From: Paenibacillus sp. JQZ6Y-1
GTDB lineage: Bacteria; Bacillota; Bacilli; Paenibacillales; Paenibacillaceae
Direction of reading: 5' to 3'
NCBI RefSeq assembly: GCF_040719145.1
Contig: NZ_JBFDUZ010000001.1
Location: 2,666,001-2,730,000, forward strand
Length of the DNA: 64,000 nt
A model generated the notes under the pieces. The model ran no database searches. It saw nothing but the letters and a program-made list of their open reading frames with translations, and was not told the origin of the DNA. Of this stretch, positions 55,120 to 63,318 are shown piece after piece (the stretch's first letter is position 1; each line of letters opens with the position of its first letter). Position numbers and translations under genes: made by a program.

Positions 55120-55422
55120 TTAAATGCCGAAAAACTGGGTTGGGTCCGGTACTTTTTTGCTGTACTCGGTTTTGATCTCATTGCGATACGAACGCTCTAC
55201 TTTGCGAACGTATGAGAGTTTGTTTACATTTTTCAGTACATTCTCTGCCTTGTCAGCATTGACGTACATAACTACATAATGCATACGGCGTGAAATATAA
55301 TGAACGCATCCGTATTTTTCCAAATTGCGTGCAGACTTGATATCACTTACCCAGATGATATAGCCGATGCGCTCTGGAAATGTCAGTTCTTCTTTTGGCA
55401 GGTTGTTATCACCCGCATCCAC
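55120..55422 (-). CDS. ylbG: YlbG-family protein (UPF0298)
   Basis: About 100 residues from a GTG at 55422, 5 nt after GGAGG that is itself inside the last codons of ylbF; the two genes overlap by 14 nt. Family sequence begins with FPERIGYIIWVSDIKSARNL and continues YGCVHYISRRMHYVVMYVN, VRKVERSYRNEIKTEYSK. The N-terminal 13 residues and the PDPTQFFGI tail extend beyond the usual 90 residues. Small DUF2129 protein of unknown function, usually next to ylbF. Confidence 0.88.
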   Translation of the reverse strand: MDAGDNNLPKEELTFPERIGYIIWVSDIKSARNLEKYGCVHYISRRMHYVVMYVNADKAENVLKNVNKLSYVRKVERSYRNEIKTEYSKKVPDPTQFFGI

Positions 55423-55858
55423 ATGAGCCTCCACTACCGCATCCGCCTCCTTTTGGTAAAGGATCATTGCTTGGAACCTTGATTGTCTGCGAGACGGAAT
55501 GTGCAATTGTCTCCGACATCTCATACAGCATGCGGTCTAGACTGCTCTCGGCTTCGCTAAACCGACGCACTGCCTCAATCCGCTGCATTTCCTCCTGTAC
55601 TGCCTCCACTTCTTCTCTAGCGGCATGATAGTTCGGATGGAAATGACCGAAACGCTGAGTTTCCTCGAAAAGTTCCTTTTTACTATTGAGCTTTATGATC
55701 AAACGCTGGACGTCGGGATGCTGCTGCATCCGTTCTTTCCAATATAGATAATTAGCGACTTCGATAGAATTGTTGATCATATCGCCCAGATCGTAGGCGC
55801 AAAGCAATACTTCGGCCATGTCAACCGTTCTTGTCTCGGTAACGCTCATGAAGTTCAT
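55409..55858 (-). CDS. ylbF: YlbF (RicF), subunit of the Ric/Y-complex
   Basis: 149 residues. Helical YlbF/YmcA core: DLGDMINNSIEVANYLYWKE, HPDVQRLIIKLNSKKELFEE, YHAAREEVEAVQEEMQRIEA. The C-terminus GGGCGSGGSCGCG carries three cysteines. In Bacillus YlbF, YmcA and YaaT form a complex that holds [4Fe-4S] clusters and guides RNase Y mRNA maturation, affecting biofilm, competence and sporulation; the Cys tail fits cluster binding. The other subunits are not in the window. Confidence 0.92.
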   Translation of the reverse strand: MNFMSVTETRTVDMAEVLLCAYDLGDMINNSIEVANYLYWKERMQQHPDVQRLIIKLNSKKELFEETQRFGHFHPNYHAAREEVEAVQEEMQRIEAVRRFSEAESSLDRMLYEMSETIAHSVSQTIKVPSNDPLPKGGGCGSGGSCGCG

Positions 55859-55870
55859 CCCATTCCTCTA

Positions 55871-55911
55871 TATGATGGACAGCATCTCTTCACGCTGTCT
55901 ACCCCATCATA
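55871..55911 (-). promoter_or_regulatory. Leader hairpin before ylbF
   Basis: TATGATGG...ACAGC pairs with GCTGT...CCATCATA; on the minus strand it ends 3-4 nt before the AGAGGA ribosome binding site of ylbF. It may be a terminator remnant of the M20 gene or a leader structure that affects ylbF translation. Confidence 0.4.
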
Positions 55912-55987
55912 TCATAAGCCAAGAACAGATTAGAAGCCCTTTTACGAAAAACGAGCCGTTCATGTGAATCATTCTGCCATCAGCAGG

Positions 55988-57169
55988 TTAGCTGGCATCT
56001 TCGCTGGAAGACAGTACATCCTCGGTCAGCGAGATCAGAATACGTGCCGCGTTGACCATTGCCCGCTCATCAATATCAAAGCGCGCATGATGATGTGGAT
56101 AGATCGCTCCCGTCTCCGAATTGCCTGCACCGACAAAGATAAAGCAGCCCGGCACCTGCTGTACATAATAAGCAAAATCCTCAGCTGGCATCATCGGCGG
56201 TGTCTGCACGACCTGCTCCTCTGCGAAGACGGAACGTGCCACTCGGAAAAAGCGCTCCGTTTCCCCTTCATGATTCACTAGAGTTGGATACCCCATCATA
56301 TACTCTACCTTGCACTCCGCCCCATTCAGCGCACACATCTGCTCTGCAACTTCATGAATACGACGCTTAATCAGCATACGCGTCTGTTCGTCAAAGGCGC
56401 GTACTGTACCTGTAATGCGGCTCTGTTCCGCAATGACATTTTGTGCCGTCCCGCTATTAAAGGTACCGACCGTCAACACAGCTGGTTGCAGCGGATTCAC
56501 ATTACGGCTGACGATGGATTGCAGCTGTACAACAAGCTGCGCACCGATTAATAGACTATCCACCGTATCATGCGGCATGCCACCATGACCGCCTTTTCCG
56601 ATAACATCAATGAAGAACTCATCCGTCGACGCCATCAATGGTCCGGGTGCACTGGCAAGCTGACCGTACGGAATCGGTGTCCAAAGATGCACACCATAGA
56701 TCACATCCACCCCATTCAGTACACCAGCGTCAATCATTTTCAGTGCTCCCCCCGGACACACTTCCTCGCCGGGTTGGAAAATAAAACGAATCTCACCCTT
56801 CAACTGCTCGCGGCGCTGGCTAAAATAACGCGCTACCTCCAGCAAGCCGGACGTATGACCGTCATGACCACATGCATGCATCACTCCCTGGACCGTGGAA
56901 GCATAGTCGCAATCCTTCTCATCCTGAATCGGTAGAGCATCCATATCCGCTCGCAGCGCTACCGTTTTACCCGGCAGTGTACCGCGAATAATACCCAGCA
57001 CGCCGGTATCGCCGACGCCCTCTTGCGTGTCTACGCCAAAGGAACGTAGCTTCTCAGCAATAAATGCCATCGTTTGATGCTCATGAAAAGACAGCTCTGG
57101 ATGACGATGCAAATGCCGCCGCCATTCCACCATTTCCGTTAATCGTTCATCCCAGTGGTAGTCCCCCAT
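55988..57169 (-). CDS. M20-family amidohydrolase (metallopeptidase)
   Basis: About 393 residues from the ATG at 57169 (ACAGGAGG upstream). Zinc ligand motifs: MHACGHDGHTSGLLEVARYF, FIFQPGEEVCPGG and YGVHLWTPIPYGQ; dimerisation domain DEFFIDVIGKGGHGGMPHDT; N-terminal EWRRHLHRHPELSFHEH. Members remove acyl groups from amino acids (HipO, N-acetyl-diaminopimelate deacetylase) or cleave indole- and cysteine-conjugates. Specificity cannot be read from sequence. It is 78 bp or more away from neighbours and likely single. Confidence 0.88.
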   Translation of the reverse strand: MGDYHWDERLTEMVEWRRHLHRHPELSFHEHQTMAFIAEKLRSFGVDTQEGVGDTGVLGIIRGTLPGKTVALRADMDALPIQDEKDCDYASTVQGVMHACGHDGHTSGLLEVARYFSQRREQLKGEIRFIFQPGEEVCPGGALKMIDAGVLNGVDVIYGVHLWTPIPYGQLASAPGPLMASTDEFFIDVIGKGGHGGMPHDTVDSLLIGAQLVVQLQSIVSRNVNPLQPAVLTVGTFNSGTAQNVIAEQSRITGTVRAFDEQTRMLIKRRIHEVAEQMCALNGAECKVEYMMGYPTLVNHEGETERFFRVARSVFAEEQVVQTPPMMPAEDFAYYVQQVPGCFIFVGAGNSETGAIYPHHHARFDIDERAMVNAARILISLTEDVLSSSEDAS

Positions 57170-57454
57170 CTGACTCCATCCTCCTGTCCGTTTACCGGCA
57201 ATCTTGCATTTGTTGTATTTTTGTTTCAATATCGTTCACCGGGTTAAATACATCTTTAGGCATTATTCTGACTGAAAACGTGCAGTTTGTAAAATGCACA
57301 TTTCACAACCGTTATGGACAATGCCCAATCTGCGTCATTTCCCTCCTACGAAAGCTTGCGCCCGTACACAAAACGTACTATCATGAAAAAATAAACTTAA
57401 CATAATTTTGCAATCGACGTCTGACATTTCATCATCGTTCTTCACTGCTTGCTA
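57170..57454. other. Divergent region between M20 gene and ftsW
   Basis: Mixed sequence with no gene recognised; should hold both promoters. Confidence 0.4.
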
Positions 57455-57484
57455 TTGACGTTGGTAGGATGGATTTTTTAATTT
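57455..57484 (+). promoter_or_regulatory. Possible promoter of the ftsW transcript
   Basis: TTGACG (57455-57460), 18-bp spacer, TAATTT (57479-57484). The -10 match is weak and lies close to the leader ORF ribosome binding site. Confidence 0.3.
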
Positions 57485-57504
57485 ATAAGAGGGGGGATTT
57501 GTAC

Positions 57505-57588
57505 ATGACGAGCACGCATTTCCATTCTGCTCACTACTCATTCCATTTGTACATATCCGTTCCGTTATCGGGGATACATCATGAATAA
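57505..57588 (+). CDS. Possible 27-codon upstream ORF overlapping the ftsW start
   Basis: ATG at 57505 preceded by AGAGGGGGGATTTGTAC, the strongest ribosome binding site nearby. The peptide begins MTSTHFHSAHYSFHL and has six His in 27 residues. Its TAA stop (57586-57588) lies just inside ftsW, whose ATG is at 57581 in another frame (overlap of 8 nt). This arrangement would couple ftsW translation to passage through the leader. A product has not been shown; it may act only as a translational relay. Confidence 0.4.
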   Translation: MTSTHFHSAHYSFHLYISVPLSGIHHE

Positions 57589-58921
57589 AATGAGACAATC
57601 GGCTTCACGCTCCAACCAATCGCAAAGTCTGGCAGACCGTTACCGCAATGGTGGCAACAGTCGCAGCAATGTGCGCAATATTCCTAATCCCGCTCAGCCT
57701 GAACGCAAAGTGCTGAAGCAGGGTGCACCGGATTTTCAATTATTGGTGCTTACGCTGATTCTGGTCGGCTTTGGCATTCTGATGGTATTCAGTGCCAGCT
57801 CCAGTCTGACCTTTACAAGTAAATCATTTGATTACGATTCGATGTATTTCACCAAAAAGCATCTGATGTTTGCCTTTATTGGTCTGGTCGGTATGTTTTT
57901 TGCTATGAAGGCACATTATAGTAAATACAAAAAATGGTTTGCGCCTTTCTTTCTGTTTACGATCTTCCTCTTGGTGGTCGTACTGATCGCTGGTGCGCAT
58001 ATTAACGGTGCGCGCAGTTGGATCAAAATTGGCGGTCTATCCTTGCAGCCGGGTGAATTTGCCAAGCTGGCGGTCATTTTGTATCTATCCGCACTAATCG
58101 CCAAAAAGGGTGAGAAATTCCGCGATCTGCGTTCCGGTTATATTCCGGTTATGTTCATTGTCGGTTTAGTCGCTGGTCTAATCATGCTACAGCCCGATCT
58201 GGGTACTTGTATGATTCTAGTAGCAACTGCGGGTCTGATCATCTATGTAGGTGGCGCGAGCATGAAGCATATTATGGGTTCATTGCTGCTACTCGTATTG
58301 GCAATGGCGCTCGTGCTAGGCGGCAAGGCGCTGCTTAGTCATGACAGCGATCAGGCATCGTCCTCCAACTATCGGGCAGACCGGATTCAGACGTTCCTTA
58401 ACCCGTTTTCCGATCCACAGGGCGCTGGCTACAACCTAATTCAGTCGCTGACTGCGATTGGACAGGGCGGATTTACCGGCTCTGGCTTTGGTCAAAGTAT
58501 TCAAAAGCTGCATTATCTGCCGAACCCGTACAATGACTTTATTTTCTCCGTCATCGGTGAAGAATTTGGCTTTGTTGGGACGACATTATTCTTGCTGGTT
58601 TATGCCTACTTTATTATTCGGGGCGTCTGGATTGCATTACGCTGCCCTGATATTTTCGGTACGCTTGTCGGTGTCGGGATTATGGGATTGTTTGCGATTC
58701 AGGCATTCATCAATATCGGCGGTGTTACGAATACGATCCCACTAACCGGGGTTCCACTTCCATTTATTAGTTATGGTGGTACCTCACTGATGGTTATGAT
58801 GTTGAGTATGGGTATCATGCTGAGTATCTCGCGTGAAACCAATCGCGCGCTGGCGGAGCAAAAAGCTTCCGGCAACGAACGTACGACTCGCCGACAGTCC
58901 ATCTCCATGCGCATGAAATAA
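57581..58921 (+). CDS. ftsW: SEDS peptidoglycan glycosyltransferase, FtsW type
   Basis: 446 residues. A hydrophilic Asn/Ser/Arg-rich N-terminus of about 50 residues precedes ten predicted membrane helices. SEDS signatures: VFSASSSLTFTSK, INGARSWIKIGGLSLQPGEF (catalytic region), FAKLAVILYLSALI, QPDLGTCMILVA, FIFSVIGEEFGFVG and the C-terminal LTGVPLPFISYGGTSLM. It polymerises lipid II at the division septum or in sporulation (SpoVE); the two are hard to tell apart by eye. Own promoter region, single gene with terminator. Confidence 0.9.
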   Translation: MNKMRQSASRSNQSQSLADRYRNGGNSRSNVRNIPNPAQPERKVLKQGAPDFQLLVLTLILVGFGILMVFSASSSLTFTSKSFDYDSMYFTKKHLMFAFIGLVGMFFAMKAHYSKYKKWFAPFFLFTIFLLVVVLIAGAHINGARSWIKIGGLSLQPGEFAKLAVILYLSALIAKKGEKFRDLRSGYIPVMFIVGLVAGLIMLQPDLGTCMILVATAGLIIYVGGASMKHIMGSLLLLVLAMALVLGGKALLSHDSDQASSSNYRADRIQTFLNPFSDPQGAGYNLIQSLTAIGQGGFTGSGFGQSIQKLHYLPNPYNDFIFSVIGEEFGFVGTTLFLLVYAYFIIRGVWIALRCPDIFGTLVGVGIMGLFAIQAFINIGGVTNTIPLTGVPLPFISYGGTSLMVMMLSMGIMLSISRETNRALAEQKASGNERTTRRQSISMRMK

Positions 58922-58945
58922 AACACAATCATCCATAGCCATAAC

Positions 58946-58983
58946 AAAAAGGAACAGCGGAATAATCCAGCTGTTCCTTTTTT
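58946..58983 (+). terminator. Terminator of ftsW
   Basis: Stem AAAAAGGAACAGC/GCTGTTCCTTTTT with an 11-nt loop and further T; 25 bp after the stop. Confidence 0.9.
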
Positions 58984-59065
58984 GTATCCTTACTATTGCT
59001 GTTTCCTCGTTATATCATAGACCTGTTCTTATCAGGCAAGACCTGTTCCCCGTCCGTATAACGGC

Positions 59066-59473
59066 TTATAGTACTTTGAAATGATTGCCTGCGCCTTTGA
59101 GCTTGTCCAGCTCGACCAACTCATCCTTGAAAGCAACGCCTTCTACTTTTACATTGACCTCAACCACTTTCAGTCCGGTCAAGTTCTCTACCGCTTCGCG
59201 AACATTCTGCTGCAACATCCGGCATACTTCATGAATCGGTGTTTCGTACAAAACGATAATACGCAAATCAATGGCAGCTTCTAGCTGACCCACTTCTACG
59301 GTTACGCCCTTCTGTACGTTTTTACCACTCAGACGCTTGGCAAAGCCTTCTGACAAGCCGCCGGACATCGCAGCGATTCCGGGTGTTTCCAGCGCGGCCA
59401 TGCCCGCCACTTTTGCGACGACGTCATCGGCAATTTTTATGGTGCCCATCTCTAATTGTAATGATTCGGTCAT
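59066..59473 (-). CDS. Asp23/Gls24-family envelope stress protein
   Basis: About 135 residues from the ATG at 59473, 6 nt after GAGGAGG. Family pattern: MGTIKIADDVVAKVAGMAAL, GIAAMSGGLSEGFAKRL, KGVTVEVGQLEAAIDLRIIV, HEVCRMLQQNVREAVENLTG, LKVVEVNVKVEGVAF. Asp23 proteins are abundant, membrane-associated via partners, and linked to envelope stress. In Bacillus one copy (yloU) sits between rpmB and yloV; that site is empty here. It could be the relocated yloU or the yqhY paralogue. Confidence 0.88.
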   Translation of the reverse strand: MTESLQLEMGTIKIADDVVAKVAGMAALETPGIAAMSGGLSEGFAKRLSGKNVQKGVTVEVGQLEAAIDLRIIVLYETPIHEVCRMLQQNVREAVENLTGLKVVEVNVKVEGVAFKDELVELDKLKGAGNHFKVL

Positions 59474-59674
59474 GCCCATCCTCCTCTGGATTTGAATAGC
59501 TGCCCTACATTGAACACAGGCTCAAATCGCATAATGATTACCTCTCTATTTTATTGCATCTGGCGCTTATATTCAAAATTAATATTTCGTTACCGATTCC
59601 AATTACCGCAAAACGTTTACTTTACTAGGTATATTGGGTATATTGTTTAAGAATTTACATAGTGAGGTGGCAAT

Positions 59675-60745
59675 ATGAAAAAGCATTTATCTACCATTCT
59701 GCTTGCAATCTTCTTCGTACTCAGCGCCATTGCCCATTATGCCGGCTTTCATCCGATCGTCCAGTTTATCTTCTCGGCTATTGCCGTCGTGCTGGTCGCC
59801 GGATTTCTTGGACGTGCGACAGAAAGTGTTGCCCATTACGCCGGTCAACGGCTGGGCGGATTTCTGAATGCGACATTCGGGAATGCGGCGGAATTGATCA
59901 TCGCGATCATGCTGTTGCGCGAAGGATTATACGATATGGTCAAAGCGAGTCTGACCGGTTCCATTATCGGTAATCTGCTACTCGTGCTCGGCTTGAGTAT
60001 TTTCGCAGGCGGATTGAAGCACAAGGTACAGAACTTCAATGTGGCGTTAGCCAATATGAACGGCTCATTGATGATTGTGGCGGTAATCGCCTTGTTCGTA
60101 CCGGCGCTATTCCTGAATACACACTCGATTACACATCCCCAATTGAATGTGCTTAGCCTGATCGTAGCGGGATTGCTCATTCTGGCGTATATCGCTTGGT
60201 TGATCTTTTCCATGGTTACGCACAAAAATTATCTCGCCGATGTGCAGACGCCGAAGGGTGACGGGGGTGAGCATGAAGAAGAACCCGCTTGGACCAAAGG
60301 TCGCTCCATCTTGTATCTGCTGATCGCTACGGTGATGACGGCATTTGTCAGTGAATGGCTCGTTGGTACGCTGGAAACGTTCACCGAAAGCTTTGGCTTT
60401 AGCGAACTGTTTGTCGGGGCATTTGTTGTAGCGATTATCGGTAATGCGGCTGAGCATAGTGCAGCAATTCTGCTGGCCATGAAAAATAAAATCGGCGCTT
60501 CCGTCGAAATTGCCGTTGGCAGTAGTTTGCAAATTGCTCTGTTCGTCGCACCAGTACTCGTATTCGTCAGCTTCTTCCTCGGCAACACGATGGATATTGT
60601 ATTCACTACACTGGAACTGGTGGCGATTATGGTCTCCGTCTTCATTGCCAAATCCATCATTCAAGATGGCTCTACCAACTGGTATGAAGGTACATTGCTG
60701 ATGGTGGTATATATCATTCTCGGCGTATCCTTCTATATGGTCTGA
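59675..60745 (+). CDS. cax: Ca2+/H+ antiporter (CaCA family, Cax)
   Basis: 356 residues, 11 predicted membrane helices, GAGGTGGCAAT before ATG. The two inverted alpha repeats carry the ion-binding signatures: GGFLNATFGNAAELIIAIML and VGAFVVAIIGNAAEHSAAI, with GNAAE in both. A short acidic cytoplasmic loop (GDGGEHEEEPAWTKG) separates the halves. Exports Ca2+ in exchange for protons. Confidence 0.93.
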   Translation: MKKHLSTILLAIFFVLSAIAHYAGFHPIVQFIFSAIAVVLVAGFLGRATESVAHYAGQRLGGFLNATFGNAAELIIAIMLLREGLYDMVKASLTGSIIGNLLLVLGLSIFAGGLKHKVQNFNVALANMNGSLMIVAVIALFVPALFLNTHSITHPQLNVLSLIVAGLLILAYIAWLIFSMVTHKNYLADVQTPKGDGGEHEEEPAWTKGRSILYLLIATVMTAFVSEWLVGTLETFTESFGFSELFVGAFVVAIIGNAAEHSAAILLAMKNKIGASVEIAVGSSLQIALFVAPVLVFVSFFLGNTMDIVFTTLELVAIMVSVFIAKSIIQDGSTNWYEGTLLMVVYIILGVSFYMV

Positions 60746-60813
60746 ATACTCTACTATCCGGTTATTTTATTCATACTATCGAATATGCAACACAACCGAA
60801 TACGCAACAAAAA

Positions 60814-60845
60814 ATGCCTGTACTCCAACATTGGGGTACAGGCAT
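60814..60845 (-). terminator. Terminator of ylaN
   Basis: Stem ATGCCTGTAC/GTACAGGCAT, 12-nt interior, then TTTTTTGTTG on the minus strand; 21 bp after the ylaN stop and convergent with cax. Confidence 0.85.
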
Positions 60846-60865
60846 CTCTATGTGATTCACAGTTC

Positions 60866-61165
60866 CTACTCAGCAGACTGTGTCTTATTATTCATCGCTT
60901 CATACAGGACGGACAGATTGCGCTCTAAGCTGCTAATTAGCTGCTTTCCTACAGGTTCGGACACTAGACCTGCACGAATCGCAAAATCGACTTCCTTGGA
61001 AAAACCGTATACCTGTGTATCCAGCACTTCCTCATAGAGAGGACAATACCGAGTGTCCAGATTCTCCATCTGGATTTCAATCAGTTTTTCAATTTTATGT
61101 GCATCTTCTTGCAGAAGATTTAATGCTTTTATATTCAACTGCTCTTGCAGATCAGATGAAGTCAT
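60866..61165 (-). CDS. ylaN: YlaN-family protein (DUF1507)
   Basis: 99 residues from the ATG at 61165 (AGGGGGGAAGAAC). Family sequence: LNLLQEDAHKIEKLIEIQM, CPLYEEVLDTQVYGFSKEVD, FAIRAGLVSEPVGKQLISSL, ERNLSVLYEAM. Small all-helical protein, in Staphylococcus and Bacillus shown to bind iron and to act on the regulator Fur. Single gene. Confidence 0.92.
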   Translation of the reverse strand: MTSSDLQEQLNIKALNLLQEDAHKIEKLIEIQMENLDTRYCPLYEEVLDTQVYGFSKEVDFAIRAGLVSEPVGKQLISSLERNLSVLYEAMNNKTQSAE

Positions 61166-61319
61166 GTTCTTCCCCCCTATGTTCACGAACTCTCGGCCAT
61201 TACTACTCCTAATATTAGACGAAATCCGAAGCCAATACAAGAACCTCACGCGAAATACAATGATAATATCTTATATTTGAAATAATGGGGTTGCGCCCAT
61301 TCCGCCCGGAAATAGGAAA

Positions 61320-61347
61320 ATGCTGCCTTCCCGTGGAAAGGCAGCAT
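61320..61347 (-). terminator. Terminator of the HPr-like gene
   Basis: Stem ATGCTGCCTT/AAGGCAGCAT type with an 8-nt loop, followed by TTTTCC on the minus strand, 12 bp after the stop. Confidence 0.8.
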
Positions 61348-61358
61348 CTCAGCAATTC

Positions 61359-61613
61359 TTAGTTGTCGGCGAGCTTCACACGCAGACCGTGTTTTTCAAA
61401 AACGGCAGTAACCGCTTCTTTGGCAGCCTCTTCATCTGGACCATGAACATGCAGTTCATACTCGTGGTTCGCTACCAGTGTAGTGAACAGTCCAAGGATG
61501 CTTTTCACATCGATGAATTTGGTTTCATATTGCAGTACGATTGATGATGTGAACTGGCCCGCAGTCTGAGCGATTTCCACCACAGCTGCATTGTTTGTGT
61601 TGCTTGTTGCCAT
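61359..61613 (-). CDS. HPr-like protein lacking the phosphorylatable histidine
   Basis: 84 residues from the ATG at 61613 (TAGGAGGGATTATT upstream). From residue 10 it follows the HPr fold: AAVVEIAQTAGQFTSSIVLQ, FIDVKSILGLFTTLVANHEY, LHVHGPDEEAAKEAVTAVFE. The Ser46 region (VKSILGL) is kept, but the N-terminal strand and the HARPA segment with His15 are absent, so it cannot carry phosphate from enzyme I. Like Crh, it may act only through Ser phosphorylation by HPr kinase, or have lost PTS function. Own terminator; single gene. Confidence 0.82.
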   Translation of the reverse strand: MATSNTNNAAVVEIAQTAGQFTSSIVLQYETKFIDVKSILGLFTTLVANHEYELHVHGPDEEAAKEAVTAVFEKHGLRVKLADN

Positions 61614-61841
61614 AATAATCCCTCCTACCATCTGGTTATGCTGTAAACAAGTTTTCCATACCATCATAAATGAATACGCTTTCTTATGCAACTGCTTTCT
61701 TGCGCCTATCCTATGAAAAAGAGGATATATGCGCAGACACCTTGAAAACGCGTCCCTGCTACATATATACCCCTTTTTTTCATAGACTTGACTGCCGGAA
61801 TAGCATTATATTGCGGCGATGCTGGTTTGGTTAAACAATCC

Positions 61842-62957
61842 TTATTTCAGGTTGTCTGGATTGAGTGCTTCCAGTTCTGGAATCACGAAGATACCGTCCT
61901 TACGAATCAGTACATCATCAAAATAAATCTCGCCGCCGCCATATTCTGGACGCTGGATCAATACCAGATCCCAGTGAATCGATGAGCGATTGCCATTATC
62001 GGTTTCTTCATACGCTTGACCCGGTGTGAAGTGGAAGCTGCCTGCGATCTTCTCGTCAAACAGAATGTCGTTCATCGGATGCAGAATATGTGGGTTGAAG
62101 CCGATTGCGAATTCGCCGATATAACGTGCGCCCTCGTCGGAATCTAGAATATTGTTCAGCTTATCATTGTCATTGCTTGTTGCTTCAACGATTTGGCCAT
62201 GTTCAAAACGGAAGCTGATATTTTCAAAGCTCGTGCCGTTGTATACCGTTGGCGTGTTGTACGTGATCGTACCATTAATCGAATCGCGTACTGGTGCACT
62301 GAATACTTCGCCATCTGGAATATTGCGATGACCAGAGCATTTTTTGGCGCCGATGTCTTTGATCGAGAAGGTCAGATCGGTGTTCGGAGCAACGAGACGT
62401 ACTTTGTCTGTACGTTCCATCAGTTGTTGGAGTGCATCTTGGGCTTTATCCATTTTCGCATAATCCAAGTTGCAGACATCGAAGTAGAAGTCTTCAAATG
62501 CTTCGGTGCTCATACCTGCCAATTGTGCCATGCTGGCGTTTGGATAACGCAGTACGACCCATTTGGTATGCTTCACACGCTGCTCGCTATGTACCACATG
62601 CTGATACAGGCGATTGTACAGCTTTTGTTTGTCATCCGGTACATCAGACAGATCGTTGATATTCTCGCCTGCACGGATGCCGATATAGCCTTGCATTTGC
62701 TTCATACGCTCCAGATCCAATGCTGCCCATGTGCGCAGGCTATCTTCTGTAGCGTTCATCAGCATAGCGCGTTGTACTTTACGGTCAGTCAGCTGTACGA
62801 ATACATTCCCTCCGCGCGCTCCAACTTCATGAATAACGGCATTCAACAGATCACGCTCAGTGCCGATCATTTCGACCAGTACGTTTTCTCCGGGTTGTAC
62901 ATCAATGGAATACTGAACCAGATTTCTGGCAAGTACTTTCACTCTAGGGTCCTGCAT
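61842..62957 (-). CDS. M29-family aminopeptidase (AmpS/PepS type)
   Basis: 371 residues with GAGAGGAAGATATAGC before ATG. Thermophilic metalloprotease (M29) features: LVQYSIDVQPGENVLVEM, KHTKWVVLRYPNASMAQLAG, TDLTFSIKDIGAKKCSGHRN, IPDGEVFSAPV, ARYIGEFAIGFNPHI and HWDLVLIQRPEYGGGEIYFD. Glu, His, Tyr and Asp metal ligands fall in the last three. Removes N-terminal residues from peptides. Full length for the family. Confidence 0.92.
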   Translation of the reverse strand: MQDPRVKVLARNLVQYSIDVQPGENVLVEMIGTERDLLNAVIHEVGARGGNVFVQLTDRKVQRAMLMNATEDSLRTWAALDLERMKQMQGYIGIRAGENINDLSDVPDDKQKLYNRLYQHVVHSEQRVKHTKWVVLRYPNASMAQLAGMSTEAFEDFYFDVCNLDYAKMDKAQDALQQLMERTDKVRLVAPNTDLTFSIKDIGAKKCSGHRNIPDGEVFSAPVRDSINGTITYNTPTVYNGTSFENISFRFEHGQIVEATSNDNDKLNNILDSDEGARYIGEFAIGFNPHILHPMNDILFDEKIAGSFHFTPGQAYEETDNGNRSSIHWDLVLIQRPEYGGGEIYFDDVLIRKDGIFVIPELEALNPDNLK

Positions 62958-63318
62958 GCTATATCTTCCTCTCCTTGTTTTTGAACAACGGTTAATTATT
63001 CACCGATAAGTGTACCACGATGTTAGATAAGTTGTCTTTCATTCAAGGAATATTTATGCGAAAATCATCGTTCTTCACTATAATGAACTCTCTTCACTAT
63101 AATGGACATGAAATATAAAACCGCCACCTCTGCTGCGAACAGCAATAAGTGGCGGTTGGTTATTCAAACGATTGGTGGACATGTGCGTTAGCAACAGTCC
63201 AGTAATGATAGGAGCTATTTTGTTCATAGATGTGACAAAATCCATGCAGTGAATATATTCTACAGAGAAGAGTCTTTACAGAATATATTCTGCTACAACG
63301 TTCTACCCTGCTCTACCG
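62958..63318. other. Intergenic region before the M29 gene
   Basis: Contains a tandem direct repeat TCTTCACTATAATG (63072-63085 and 63091-63104, period 19) and one terminator. The repeats resemble tandem -10 boxes on the plus strand, but no plus-strand gene follows; on the minus strand they lie about 115-145 bp before the aminopeptidase start. Confidence 0.4.
63117..63157 (-). terminator. Terminator of the GGDEF gene
   Basis: Stem AACCGCCAC/GTGGCGGTT around CTGCTG/CAGCA-type inner pairing, then TTTTATATTT on the minus strand; 160 bp after the stop. Confidence 0.7.

Noticed and set aside
63072..63104. Tandem plus-strand promoters
   Set aside because: Two TATAAT-like boxes in a direct repeat, but no -35 elements and no plus-strand gene follows before the window ends.
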